Positions 32,393 to 40,233 of a stretch of 64,000 bases of DNA are shown here, in pieces. The first letter of the stretch is position 1; the number at the start of each line of letters is the position of its first letter. This stretch comes from Arthrobacter_E sp044748305. Its GTDB lineage: Bacteria; Actinomycetota; Actinomycetes; Actinomycetales; Micrococcaceae. Made by a program: the position numbers and the translations under genes. The notes under the pieces were generated by a model. The model saw nothing but the letters and a program-made list of their open reading frames with translations, was not told the DNA's origin and searched no databases. The DNA lies in the NCBI RefSeq assembly GCF_044748305.1, contig NZ_JBIVFT010000010.1, positions 97,411 to 161,410 on the forward strand. The letters are read 5' to 3'.

Positions 32393-32637
32393 GGGTTGGT
32401 TCCTTCCTGGGGCATGGTGTCGAGGAGGTCGGCGAGGGCTTGGGCGAATTGCCAGGCCTGTTCGAGGGTGAGGACGATGCGGGGGTAGTTGCCGGTGAGG
32501 ATGACGATGCCGGGTTCGGTGCTTCGGTCGGGGCGGGTGATGTTCCCTGGGCTGAGGCTGGTTGCGGCCGCTTCGTCTCGCTGTCGCTGGTAGTACTCGA
32601 TGCGGGTGGTGAAGGGGCGGGTGCGTGAGGTGATCAT
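32389..32637 (-). CDS. Small satellite protein, 82 aa
   Basis: Starts MITSRTRPFTTRIEYYQRQR at 32637, 17 nt after the previous gene. C-terminal helix LTLEQAWQFAQALADLLDTM. No family recognised. Confidence 0.5.
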   Translation of the reverse strand: MITSRTRPFTTRIEYYQRQRDEAAATSLSPGNITRPDRSTEPGIVILTGNYPRIVLTLEQAWQFAQALADLLDTMPQEGTNP

Positions 32638-32654
32638 GTGGTGGTCCTGAGGGT

Positions 32655-32906
32655 TTAGAGGTTGGTGGTGTCTGGTTCGCCGTCGGCGCTGTGGAGGCCG
32701 TGTGTGGGGCGGTGGGGCTCTACATGGGTTCGCGGGTCTGGGGCGCGTTCTCGTTTTTCGTAGAGGGCGAGGCGGGCTTTCAGGGCCCTGTTCTCTAGGT
32801 GGAGGTAGTAGGCCCGGTCTTGGTGCCGGACAGCGAGCCGGGCGAGGTCCGCTTTCGTCCAGGTCTTCGCGAGCGTGACTGCTTGAAGTTCCAGAGCCTG
32901 GTTCAT
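32655..32906 (-). CDS. Small helical satellite protein, 83 aa
   Basis: MNQALELQAVTLAKTWTKAD with a coiled-coil-like middle (YYLHLENRALKARLALYEKR). Its start overlaps the stop of the DUF3631 gene by 4 nt. A role next to the ATPase, for example as a loader or DNA-binding partner, is possible. Confidence 0.55.
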   Translation of the reverse strand: MNQALELQAVTLAKTWTKADLARLAVRHQDRAYYLHLENRALKARLALYEKRERAPDPRTHVEPHRPTHGLHSADGEPDTTNL

Positions 32907-34168
32907 GCGGCACCTTCTCTCCGGTCGGTTCGGACGCTTGGTCCGGTTCGTCCGGTTTCCTTGGAGGGCTCAAGGTCGAACTGGTCCCAGAGCTGCGTGA
33001 AGGCCGTCCTCCGGTATCCCCGTGGCCGGTCGCCGTCTGGGAGCTTGACGGAGTTGATCTTGTAGGCCTGCATGAGCATCCGCCCCATCCGCTGTGTTGT
33101 GAGGGCTTTGCCGTAAGCGCTGTTCATTCCCCACATCTCCGGGTTGTGCAAGGCAAGCTCGGTGACCAGTGATGTAGTTTTCCGGAAGTCCGTGTCGCCC
33201 CAGACCTCGGACAGGTCTTTGAGGAGGATTACTGCGGGCGGGAGCTTGGCAAGTCCTTCTTCTCTTTCCATTTCGGTTTCCTCGATGTCTCGTTCAATCA
33301 GCACGTCGCACATGGCGGGCCAGTCACCACCTGCCACTTCGGCAATGCGTCGTAGGGGGTTCCACTTCTCTTTCATCCGGCCAACGCACTTCTCCGGCAA
33401 CGCGGGCCGCGCAGTGCGTACGTCGTCGCTGACCTGTTCGACGGCCTGCCGGATCGTCTCGGCCAGATCAAACGCATCCGGTTCGATCACCTCCCAGTCG
33501 GATTCGGATGCCTCGCCCTTGAAGTCGGGGATCAGGAGCACACGGATGCATCGTGACCGGGTATCGTCCGGGAGCTGCGGGGAGTTACCGGCCATTGCTA
33601 CAGGGGAGTAGGTGCTCATCTCCTTCACGTCCCAGTTGCCGCCTTGGACAGGGACGAGGACCGGGCGGGTTGCGCCTTTCTTGTAACCGGAGTTGATGAT
33701 CGCGATCAGATCCTCCACGCCGGGTTTTTTCGGGTTGAGCGACCGGTCCACTTCGTCGATGAGGATGGTTCTGATTCCTCCGGCGACGAGCCGGGCCAGG
33801 AGGGCTGGGGAGCTGACCGAGGCGGCCTGAACTGGTTCGTAGGCCAGTCGGTTCAGGTGCTCAAGGACTGTGGTCTTTCCAGCGCCGGGCATGGCGGAGT
33901 CGATCTGCAAGCGGGGCGTGGAGTACGACACTGCGGCGAGGTGGGTGTGGACGGTCCAGAGGGCTAGGAGGTCCAAGTCGAGGTCGTCTGCTACGCGGAT
34001 GTAAGTACCGAACCATTCCCTCGTCCGGTTCAGAACCTCCCCGAGAATTGAACCGGTCGAAGCGGTCGAACTGAGCGAACTGGCCGCACTGGAAGGGGTC
34101 AACGCACCACCCCTATCTGAACCGGACGAACCGTCCGATGTGGTCGAATCGGTCTTTGTTTCGGTCAT
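32903..34168 (-). CDS. DUF3631-domain P-loop ATPase, satellite replication/helicase-like protein
   Basis: 421 aa. After a Ser-rich N-terminus comes a P-loop (DSAMPGAGKTTVLEHL), Walker B ILIDEVD and a sensor-like segment SPVAMAGNSPQL. DUF3631 usually forms the C-terminal part of primase-helicase proteins in actinobacterial phages and mobile elements; here it stands without a primase domain. It is the largest gene of the leftward satellite operon and probably drives replication of the excised element. Confidence 0.75.
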   Translation of the reverse strand: MTETKTDSTTSDGSSGSDRGGALTPSSAASSLSSTASTGSILGEVLNRTREWFGTYIRVADDLDLDLLALWTVHTHLAAVSYSTPRLQIDSAMPGAGKTTVLEHLNRLAYEPVQAASVSSPALLARLVAGGIRTILIDEVDRSLNPKKPGVEDLIAIINSGYKKGATRPVLVPVQGGNWDVKEMSTYSPVAMAGNSPQLPDDTRSRCIRVLLIPDFKGEASESDWEVIEPDAFDLAETIRQAVEQVSDDVRTARPALPEKCVGRMKEKWNPLRRIAEVAGGDWPAMCDVLIERDIEETEMEREEGLAKLPPAVILLKDLSEVWGDTDFRKTTSLVTELALHNPEMWGMNSAYGKALTTQRMGRMLMQAYKINSVKLPDGDRPRGYRRTAFTQLWDQFDLEPSKETGRTGPSVRTDRREGAA

Positions 34169-34518
34169 CGTGCGCCCTCCTCTCGGTGGAAGTCGTCAGT
34201 GGTTAGGGTCAGAAAGCGCCGTGCAGCGGCTTCGATCAATCCGTGCTCCGTGGTGTGTTCGGTACAGCAGCGTTCCCATTCGTCGAACGATCCGGCGGTG
34301 TAGCCGGAGGCCCACCCCGCGGCGTGGCCGGCGCGGTACGCGGCCAGTTCGCCTGGGGTCATGGGTTGCCACTCGGATTCGGTAAGTGGGTGTGTCAAGA
34401 AAGCACCGTTCGTTCGTGCCCGTGGTGGGCAGTCCGTTGCTGTGGTGGTTCCCGAATGGTGGTGTGGGTGTGCGGCCCCGCCTTGGTGACGGTGGTGACG
34501 GGGCCGCGTGGTGGTCAA
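34165..34518 (-). CDS. Small satellite protein upstream of DUF3631 gene
   Basis: 117 aa from TTG 34518, which overlaps the stop of a 29-aa gene (TTGA). An alternative ATG at 34362 gives 65 aa (MTPGELAAYRAGHAAGWASG). The N-terminal part is His/Thr-rich and may be untranslated. Its end overlaps the DUF3631 start by 4 nt. Confidence 0.5.
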   Translation of the reverse strand: MTTTRPRHHRHQGGAAHPHHHSGTTTATDCPPRARTNGAFLTHPLTESEWQPMTPGELAAYRAGHAAGWASGYTAGSFDEWERCCTEHTTEHGLIEAAARRFLTLTTDDFHREEGAR

Positions 34519-34604
34519 CGCCGTCCGGCTCCGAAGCGCTGGTCGTGTTCCCGGAGAGCCCAGGTAGCGACGGCGACAATCATGGTGATCGCGAGGGCTT
34601 CCAT
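34515..34604 (-). CDS. 29-aa single-helix membrane peptide
   Basis: MEALAITMIVAVATWALREH and nine more residues. The ATG overlaps the stop of the gene before it (TGATG) and its own stop overlaps the next start. One membrane helix. Small size lowers confidence, but the overlaps on both sides support it. Confidence 0.5.
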   Translation of the reverse strand: MEALAITMIVAVATWALREHDQRFGAGRR

Positions 34605-34921
34605 CAGGTGGCCCCCATGAGTTCGATGAGCTTGTCCCGGAGTCCAGCGCCGGGGTTCTGCGTCTCGCAGACCATCAAGAGCGAATCGATGACCGCGACA
34701 GAGCTTTGAAGGACCGACGCGAGGAGAGAGACGTTGTAGACCGGCGGGTTGGTGTTGGTCTCAGCAAGGACGATCCGCATCACCGCCTCCTCGTCGCCCG
34801 CTTTGGCGAAGAGCTGGGAGGCTAACCGGCTGGCGTGCTGGCCCAACTCGACCATGTCCATGCTGAACGACGGGACGCCGTTGTCGTCCGTGACGATGAA
34901 GTTGTCAGGAAGATCGCTCAT
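34604..34921 (-). CDS. Small satellite protein, 105 aa
   Basis: MSDLPDNFIVTDDNGVPSFS, then a helical region (VELGQHASRLASQLFAKAGD, LLASVLQSSVAVIDSLLMVC). Overlaps the neighbours on both sides. No family recognised. Confidence 0.55.
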   Translation of the reverse strand: MSDLPDNFIVTDDNGVPSFSMDMVELGQHASRLASQLFAKAGDEEAVMRIVLAETNTNPPVYNVSLLASVLQSSVAVIDSLLMVCETQNPGAGLRDKLIELMGAT

Positions 34922-35166
34922 GACGCACCTCTATCGGGGAGACTGCCCATAACTGTCTCGCATAGGGGGCAGAGGGTGACTGTTCCGTTCGATTCAGTGC
35001 CGGTCATAGTTGGGCTGACTGCGAAGATGATCCCGCAGAGCGCGGTGATAGCGCCGCCGGTTGCAACGGACCATGCGATATCACGGTGCAGCACCCTGTG
35101 GTGGATGACTGGGTTGAAATCGTGGGTGGGCAAGGCATTGGGTGAACGCTGTGCGAGGGCGCTCAC
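34918..35166 (-). CDS. Small membrane protein with CxxC
   Basis: 82 aa with one membrane helix (AWSVATGGAITALCGIIFAV) and a C-terminal CPLC. Overlaps both neighbours by 4 nt. Confidence 0.5.
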   Translation of the reverse strand: MSALAQRSPNALPTHDFNPVIHHRVLHRDIAWSVATGGAITALCGIIFAVSPTMTGTESNGTVTLCPLCETVMGSLPDRGAS

Positions 35167-35555
35167 CTGTCGTCCCCCTGCTGTGCGGCCGCTTCATCGA
35201 GCAGCTCGGTCAGGGCGTCCCGGAGGTCACGAACACCATCGAGGTTCATCGAGTATCCGTCGTGGCCGGGCCGGCGGTAGACCTCGTACTCGAACCCTGA
35301 CTCGGGAAGCCACGAGGTTTCGATGACGTACCCGTCATTGGTGAATCGTCGGGGGCTGGTCCACACCCCGGCCAGTCCGTCAGGCGCGAACTCGTCAGCG
35401 CCTTGGGTGAACCCCTTTGGTGCCTTGATCGTGCGGTTCTGGTTACACTGGGTCATATCGAACTCCTTGATATGGGTTGATTCGGTGATGGCCGTCGCGG
35501 TGTTCTTGGTCGGATACGACGCGGCGGCCTTTTCTGTGCTCGGGGAGATCGTCAT
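35163..35555 (-). CDS. Small satellite protein, 97-130 aa
   Basis: The ATG at 35555 overlaps the stop of the excisionase-like gene and has ggggag upstream, giving 130 aa. An internal ATG at 35456 with aaggag gives 97 aa (MTQCNQNRTIKAPKGFTQGA). The conserved-looking part (YEVYRRPGHDGYSMNLDGVR) is in both. Function unknown. Confidence 0.55.
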   Translation of the reverse strand: MTISPSTEKAAASYPTKNTATAITESTHIKEFDMTQCNQNRTIKAPKGFTQGADEFAPDGLAGVWTSPRRFTNDGYVIETSWLPESGFEYEVYRRPGHDGYSMNLDGVRDLRDALTELLDEAAAQQGDDR

Positions 35556-35746
35556 GCGAAGCTCCCCGCCTGGTGGACGTTTGCCTGTAGCCAGTTCTCA
35601 ACGTCGCTGCGGCGGTAGCGGATTGTGCGCGGCCCGATGCGAACGAATGACGGTCCGACGCCTCGGTACCGATCCTGTGCGAGCGCCTGCACGCTCTTCC
35701 CCAACCACTGCGCGAGATCCGTAGCAGTCAGAAGCTCCTCTTCCAT
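35552..35746 (-). CDS. Excisionase-like helix-turn-helix protein (AlpA/MerR-type)
   Basis: 64 aa from ATG 35746 with gaggag upstream. LLTATDLAQWLGKSVQALAQ and RYRGVGPSFVRIGPRTIRYR followed by DVENWL are the winged helix of excisionase/AlpA proteins. First gene of the leftward operon and divergent from the XRE regulator, as in many integrative elements. Likely controls excision or the operon. Confidence 0.78.
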   Translation of the reverse strand: MEEELLTATDLAQWLGKSVQALAQDRYRGVGPSFVRIGPRTIRYRRSDVENWLQANVHQAGSFA

Positions 35747-35777
35747 CAAGGCTCCTCTCAGAGAGTTTCAAGAATCC

Positions 35778-35792
35778 GGTTCCTTGTGAACC
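35778..35792. promoter_or_regulatory. Palindrome in regulator/excisionase gap
   Basis: ggttc-cttgt-gaacc, in the 76-bp gap between the divergent excisionase-like and XRE genes. A lysis/lysogeny-type operator for the XRE protein is likely. Confidence 0.45.
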
Positions 35793-35822
35793 TGAGATGA
35801 GACTAGCGGGTCACTTCACAGG

Positions 35823-36533
35823 ATGTCAACTAACCGTATTCCTGATAACGTGAGGCTCATGGAATTTAGAGAGCGCATCGGCGAGAACGTCAAGAAGCTC
35901 AGAGCTGATCGAGGCCTGACGGGCGAGCAGCTTGCCAGGCGCATGCGGATTCTGGGGTTTACCTGGACGCCGTCGCGAGTTTCTGAACTTGAACGGGGGG
36001 CGAAGCCGGTGTCCCTCGCCGAAATGATCGGTCTAGCAAACTGCCTGAGCAACCGCGAGCGCGGCGTACGCCTTGTTGACCTGGTGATCGGACCCGAAGA
36101 TCTCCGTCTGAACGGGGAAACCCACGTGGAGCAGACAGCACTTGAGGACTTCCTGCGTGGGGAACCCATGACGACGGACCTTTCCATCTTTCCGGAGATA
36201 AAGGCAAAGGTTCAGGAGGGCATTCTGAGCTTCGCCGACAAGTACAAATCGTCCTTGGCTGAGTACACGAAATTCGGTGGCCCGGATGACTTCGAGCTTT
36301 GGGATGAAGTCGCTAGTTCTGCGGGGGTCGCTGAAGACAAAGCTGCTCGTTCGCTAGGAATCACTAGCTCCGAGTTGCTGGGCGCTGCGGCCGCTCTGTG
36401 GGGTAGATCCCTCACGGCAGAGCGTGAGGCGCGGTCTCAGAATGGAATGACAGCCCAAGCTAGGGGTCGAATTACGCGGCAGCTTCTAGACGAGCTGCGG
36501 ACGCACATTGGGAACTGCCGTGGCGTCGATTGA
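35823..36533 (+). CDS. XRE-family regulator of the satellite
   Basis: 236 aa. Helix-turn-helix in residues 20-65 (LRADRGLTGEQLARRMRILG, TPSRVSELERGAKPVSLAEM). The C-terminal half is helical without known fold. Start at 35823 or at Met 35859. Its 3' end overlaps the integrase start. Position and divergence match the master repressor of phages and satellites. Confidence 0.8.
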   Translation: MSTNRIPDNVRLMEFRERIGENVKKLRADRGLTGEQLARRMRILGFTWTPSRVSELERGAKPVSLAEMIGLANCLSNRERGVRLVDLVIGPEDLRLNGETHVEQTALEDFLRGEPMTTDLSIFPEIKAKVQEGILSFADKYKSSLAEYTKFGGPDDFELWDEVASSAGVAEDKAARSLGITSSELLGAAAALWGRSLTAEREARSQNGMTAQARGRITRQLLDELRTHIGNCRGVD

Positions 36534-37673
36534 GTCCTACGAGACCGCTAAGGGGCTGCGGTACATGGTCAGGTACAGGGACCTGGCAAAACCAGGCCGG
36601 CCGCTAACGAAGAAGCGCGGGTTCGTGACCAAAAAGGCGGCGGGAGAGTTCGCAGCGAAGGTCACGGTCCAGCAAGCCAGCGGCGAGTTCGTCAGTCCAG
36701 CGGCTGCGCGCGGAACGGTCGCGGACCTCGGGGTGGAATGGCTCGGACGTCAAGCGCACCTGAAACCATCTGCGTACCGCGTGGTGGAGTCGGCTTGGCG
36801 ACTACATGTGAAGCCAGTGTGGGGTTACACGGCGGTCAAGGACATTCGTAAGACGCAAGTGCAGCAGTGGGTGGTTGACCTTGGGGCCGGTAGAGGGCCA
36901 GCGCTTGGCGAAAGCCCTAGGAAACCACTGGGGGCAACGGGGGTCATTCGGGCCTACGGTGTACTCGCCTCGATCCTCGATGATGCAGTGGACGACAGGC
37001 GTATCCTGACCAACCCTGCTCGCGGCGTAAACCTGCCTAGGAAAGTGAAGAAGCCGCACGTCTATCTCAACCATGCGCAGGCACATGACCTGGCGGGGGC
37101 TTCCAAGTACCCGGCCCTCGTGCTCCTACTGGCGTACTGCGGTCTTCGCTGGGGTGAAGCGTCAGCGCTGCGGGTGAAGCGTCAGCGCTGCGGGTGAAGC
37201 ACCTGGACATGCTGCGTCGACGTATCCGGGTCGAGGAGAACGCCGTCGATGTAGGGGGCGCGATTGAACTCGGAACACCGAAGGGGCACAAGGCCCGCAC
37301 CGTGCCGTTCCCGGCCTTTCTCAGTCCACTTCTAGCGCGCCAGTGCGAAAACAAGGGACCCGACGATCTGGTGTTCTGCAACGAACACGGAAACCATCTC
37401 CGACTCCCAAGGGTGAGCGACGACAACAAGTCTTGGTTCTACGGGGCCGTCCTCCGGTCCGGGGTACCTCGCATCACTCCGCACGACTTGCGGCACACTG
37501 CGGCGAGCCTGGCTGTATCGGCAGGGGCGAACGTCAAGGCTGTCCAGAAAATGCTTGGCCACGCGTCGGCGGCGATGACGTTGGACGTGTACGCGGACCT
37601 GTTCGACGACGACCTCGACGCCGTTGCCATAGCGCTTGATCACGCCGTGTCTCAGAAGATTGTGCCCAAATAA
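36520..37673 (+). pseudogene. int: Tyrosine-type integrase split by 20-bp tandem duplication
   Basis: From GTG 36520 (MASIESYETAKGLRYMVRYR) the frame carries the SAM-like core-binding domain and the catalytic Arg (AYCGLRWGEASALRVK), then stops at 37197. The second part from GTG 37194 holds HDLRHTAASLA (His/Arg), GHAS and the nucleophile Tyr in LDVYADLF. A 20-nt unit (37154-37173) is repeated at 37174-37193; removing one copy gives one intact protein of about 377 aa. The two parts overlap as GTGA, so separate translation of both halves is possible. Integrates at tRNA-Ser next to it. Confidence 0.85.
37154..37193 (+). repeat. 20-bp tandem duplication inside integrase
   Basis: Unit gtgaagcgtcagcgctgcgg occurs twice head to tail, followed by gtgaagc of a third partial copy. 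Length not divisible by three, so it shifts the frame. Confidence 0.9.
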
Positions 37674-37697
37674 TGCCCAAAGGCTGATGCCGGGCAA

Positions 37698-37747
37698 AGC
37701 AAAGGCCCCTGCCTCCCCTATAAACAAAGGGAAGCAGGGGCCTTGCT
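37698..37747 (-). terminator. Terminator hairpin next to att3 (tRNA-Ser)
   Basis: Stem agcaaaggcccctgcctccc / gggaagcaggggccttgct with one bulge and an A/T loop. It lies between the integrase stop and the tRNA-Ser 3' end and can end the tRNA transcript. Confidence 0.7.
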
Positions 37748-37751
37748 ACTC

Positions 37752-37777
37752 GGCGGTGACGGTGGGATTTGAACCCA
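37752..37777. other. att3: attachment site within tRNA-Ser 3' end
   Basis: Shares 25 nt with att1 and 23 nt with att2. The tRNA gene stays complete because the core equals its own T-arm and acceptor end. Confidence 0.8.
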
Positions 37778-37840
37778 CGTTGGCTGTTACACCAAACAAC
37801 ATTTCGAGTGTTGCACCTTCGGCCGCTCGGACACGTCACC
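37754..37840 (-). tRNA. tRNA-Ser (anticodon CGA)
   Basis: 87-nt class II tRNA on the minus strand. Acceptor pairs GGTGACG / CGTCACC with discriminator G, anticodon stem CAACA-CTCGAAA-TGTTG giving CGA, long variable arm, and T-arm GTGGGTTCAAATCCCAC. No encoded CCA. It is the integration site of the island to its left. Confidence 0.93.
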
Positions 37841-37979
37841 AACGGTTGACTACTTTACCGTAGCGGGACGGCACCGCCCAATCGGGACGGCCGGGCAGCC
37901 CACAAGGTGCAGGCGAGGGTTCTCCACATACCCTTCTGACTTCTGTCCTTGCCGGTTCGAACCGGGGCAGAATGAGGGC

Positions 37980-39212
37980 ATGAGCAGGATTCCAGCCCTT
38001 CCCGCAGACCACCTCACCCCCGAACTCCTGGCCGCCTGGTCCTGGCATCGGCAGGGTCTGGACGGCGCCGCTGAAGGTCTCGCGCCCGAGGAGGTCTTCA
38101 GCCGCTACGGCTGGGCTCGCTCGGTCGGTGGAGGCAATCCGTATCTGACCCTGTTCAGCCGGGCGGGCATCCGGCGGCAAGAGGCGGATGTGGCTCTCCA
38201 AGAGCTTCGGATCCACGAGCTGCCCTCCGCGCGCGGCTGCGCATATGTTCTCGGCCGGGAGCACTTCGCACTCGCATTGCAATCCGGCCGCGACAGCGGA
38301 GCGGGGGAATTGAGGGTCCTGGAGAAGCTGGGGGTCGAGGCCACGGAGATCGACGCCCTGGCCGAGGACGTGGTGACTGCTCTGGACGGCAGCGCAGTCC
38401 CTTTGGATCCGCAGCAGCTTCGTGAGGTGCTCGGCGAGAAAGTCCGGAGCCTCGGTGAGGAGGGACGGAAGAAGGGGGCATCGACCACCCTGCCGGCCAC
38501 ACTCGGGATGCTGCAACGGGAAGGGCGCATCCGCCGGGTGCCGCCGAGCGGGCGCTTGGACCAGCAGCGATTCGGTTACACGAACTGGGATCTGCCACTC
38601 AGCGAGCTGGACGAGGACGGTGCCCGGACGAAGCTGCTCCGCCTGCACCTCTCCTGGACGGGCGGGGCGAGCCTCAAAGAGAGCCAATGGTTCAGCGGAT
38701 TCACCGTCGCCCAGAGCAAGAAAGCACTCGCAGCCATCGGCGCACTGGAGCTGACGACGGCGGAGGGAACTCAGCGTTGGATGCTCGCCGAGGATGTCGA
38801 GGCTTTGGCGGCCTTCCGTCCGGAGGCGACGCCGCGAGTCCGTCTGCTGGCCAACAGCGACGCACTCGTGCTCCTGCGCCGCAACGCGCCCGAGCTCATC
38901 GCGGACCCGGCGATCGCCGACGAGATCCTCCGGGGCGGCTCGGCCCTGTCTGCGGACCTGGACGACCATCCGGTAGTCGACCGAGGACAGATCATCGGCC
39001 TCTGGCATTTCGACCCTGACGCCGGACGGATCGCCGCCTGGTTGTTCCCGGATCTGGAACAAGCTCAGGAGGACGCAGCCCGTGCGGAGATCGCACGCAC
39101 CGGCGAGTGGATCGCGGAGGACCTCGGCGACTTCAGGAGCAACAGCCTCGATTCCCCCAAAGGCCGCCGGAAACGGATCGACCATCTGAACGCACTCGCC
39201 GGCCGGGGCTAG
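37980..39212 (+). CDS. AlkZ/YcaQ-like winged-helix protein (DNA glycosylase family)
   Basis: 410 aa, intact, first host gene beyond the tRNA. It belongs to the HTH_42/AlkZ-like group: repeated winged helices and segments such as SWHRQGLDGAAEGL, YTNWDLPL, AFRPEATPRVRLLANSDALV. Members unhook DNA crosslinks or have unknown roles; the catalytic Q-x-Q of AlkZ is not obvious here, so only the fold is claimed. Confidence 0.65.
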   Translation: MSRIPALPADHLTPELLAAWSWHRQGLDGAAEGLAPEEVFSRYGWARSVGGGNPYLTLFSRAGIRRQEADVALQELRIHELPSARGCAYVLGREHFALALQSGRDSGAGELRVLEKLGVEATEIDALAEDVVTALDGSAVPLDPQQLREVLGEKVRSLGEEGRKKGASTTLPATLGMLQREGRIRRVPPSGRLDQQRFGYTNWDLPLSELDEDGARTKLLRLHLSWTGGASLKESQWFSGFTVAQSKKALAAIGALELTTAEGTQRWMLAEDVEALAAFRPEATPRVRLLANSDALVLLRRNAPELIADPAIADEILRGGSALSADLDDHPVVDRGQIIGLWHFDPDAGRIAAWLFPDLEQAQEDAARAEIARTGEWIAEDLGDFRSNSLDSPKGRRKRIDHLNALAGRG

Positions 39213-39313
39213 GACGGCGCTAGGACAGGGCAGTACGGTGCAGGTCAAGTGGCCGGGGCGAGACCTGAGGGGAAAGGCTATGGGATCGTGGCCGCTTCTG
39301 CTTTACTGCGCTC

Positions 39314-40042
39314 ATGAGCGAAATGCCGAACATCCACGCTTCCGGACATGAACCGCATCAGGGCGGGCTCTCACAGCGACTCAATTGGCTCCGCGCCGGG
39401 GTGCTCGGTGCCAATGACGGGATCATCTCGGTTGCGGCGGTCGTGGTCGGTGTCGCCGGTGCGGGAGCCGGTACCGCGCCGATCCTCACGGCCGGCACGG
39501 CGGCCCTGGTCGGTGGAGCCTTCTCGATGGCCGTGGGGGAGTACGTCTCGGTCAGCAGCCAGCGGGACAGTGAGCACGCCTTGATCGCCAAGGAGCGCCA
39601 CGAGCTCGCCACCATGCCCGAGGAGGAACTCGACGAACTCGCCGCCTTGTACGAGGCTCGGGGCATCTCACCGGACACGGCGCGAAAGGTGGCCGTGGAA
39701 CTGACCGAACACGATGCGCTGCGCGCCCATCTGGAAGCGGAGATCGGCATTGACCCGGACGACGTGGTGAGCCCGTGGCATGCCGCCTTCGCCTCGGCGG
39801 TCGCGTTCCTCTGCGGTGGCATTCTGCCGTTCCTGGTCATCCTCCTCGTCCCGTCCCCGGCCAAGATCCCCGTCACCTTCCTTGCCGTTCTGGCGGCTCT
39901 GGTCCTCACCGGGACCGTCAGCGCGCGCATCGGCGGCAGCTCCAAACGACGGGGAACCCTGCGCAATGTGCTGGGCGGGGCGATAGCCCTTGCCGCGACC
40001 TTCGCCATCGGCGCCCTTCTCGGCACCAGCGGCGTCGTCTGA
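39314..40042 (+). CDS. VIT1/CCC1-family iron/manganese transporter
   Basis: 242 aa with five membrane helices. The family signature LRAGVLGANDGIISVAAVVVG and FSMAVGEYVSVSSQRDSE is present, with the Glu-rich cytosolic loop (EEELDELAALYEARG) between helices 2 and 3 that binds metal in VIT1. Moves Fe2+ or Mn2+ out of the cytosol. Monocistronic. Confidence 0.88.
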   Translation: MSEMPNIHASGHEPHQGGLSQRLNWLRAGVLGANDGIISVAAVVVGVAGAGAGTAPILTAGTAALVGGAFSMAVGEYVSVSSQRDSEHALIAKERHELATMPEEELDELAALYEARGISPDTARKVAVELTEHDALRAHLEAEIGIDPDDVVSPWHAAFASAVAFLCGGILPFLVILLVPSPAKIPVTFLAVLAALVLTGTVSARIGGSSKRRGTLRNVLGGAIALAATFAIGALLGTSGVV

Positions 40043-40167
40043 AACGGGTCAACCGAACACGGCTGTTCCGAGACGGTTGCCCGGGCGGCTGTCTGAAAGC
40101 AGTCAGCTGAACGCGGTCCCGAACACGACCGCCGGCCCCAAATCTGATCAAGCCATCGAACGCGGCG

Positions 40168-40194
40168 GGGCCCGGCACCGAAGTGCCGGGCCCT
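40168..40194. terminator. Terminator downstream of exporter gene
   Basis: Stem gggcccggcac / gtgccgggccc with loop cgaa, between the convergent VIT and MFS genes. Confidence 0.7.
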
Positions 40195-40233
40195 GCGCTT
40201 GAGTGTGACTGCGCGTTCGGGTGTGCCTGCCGA

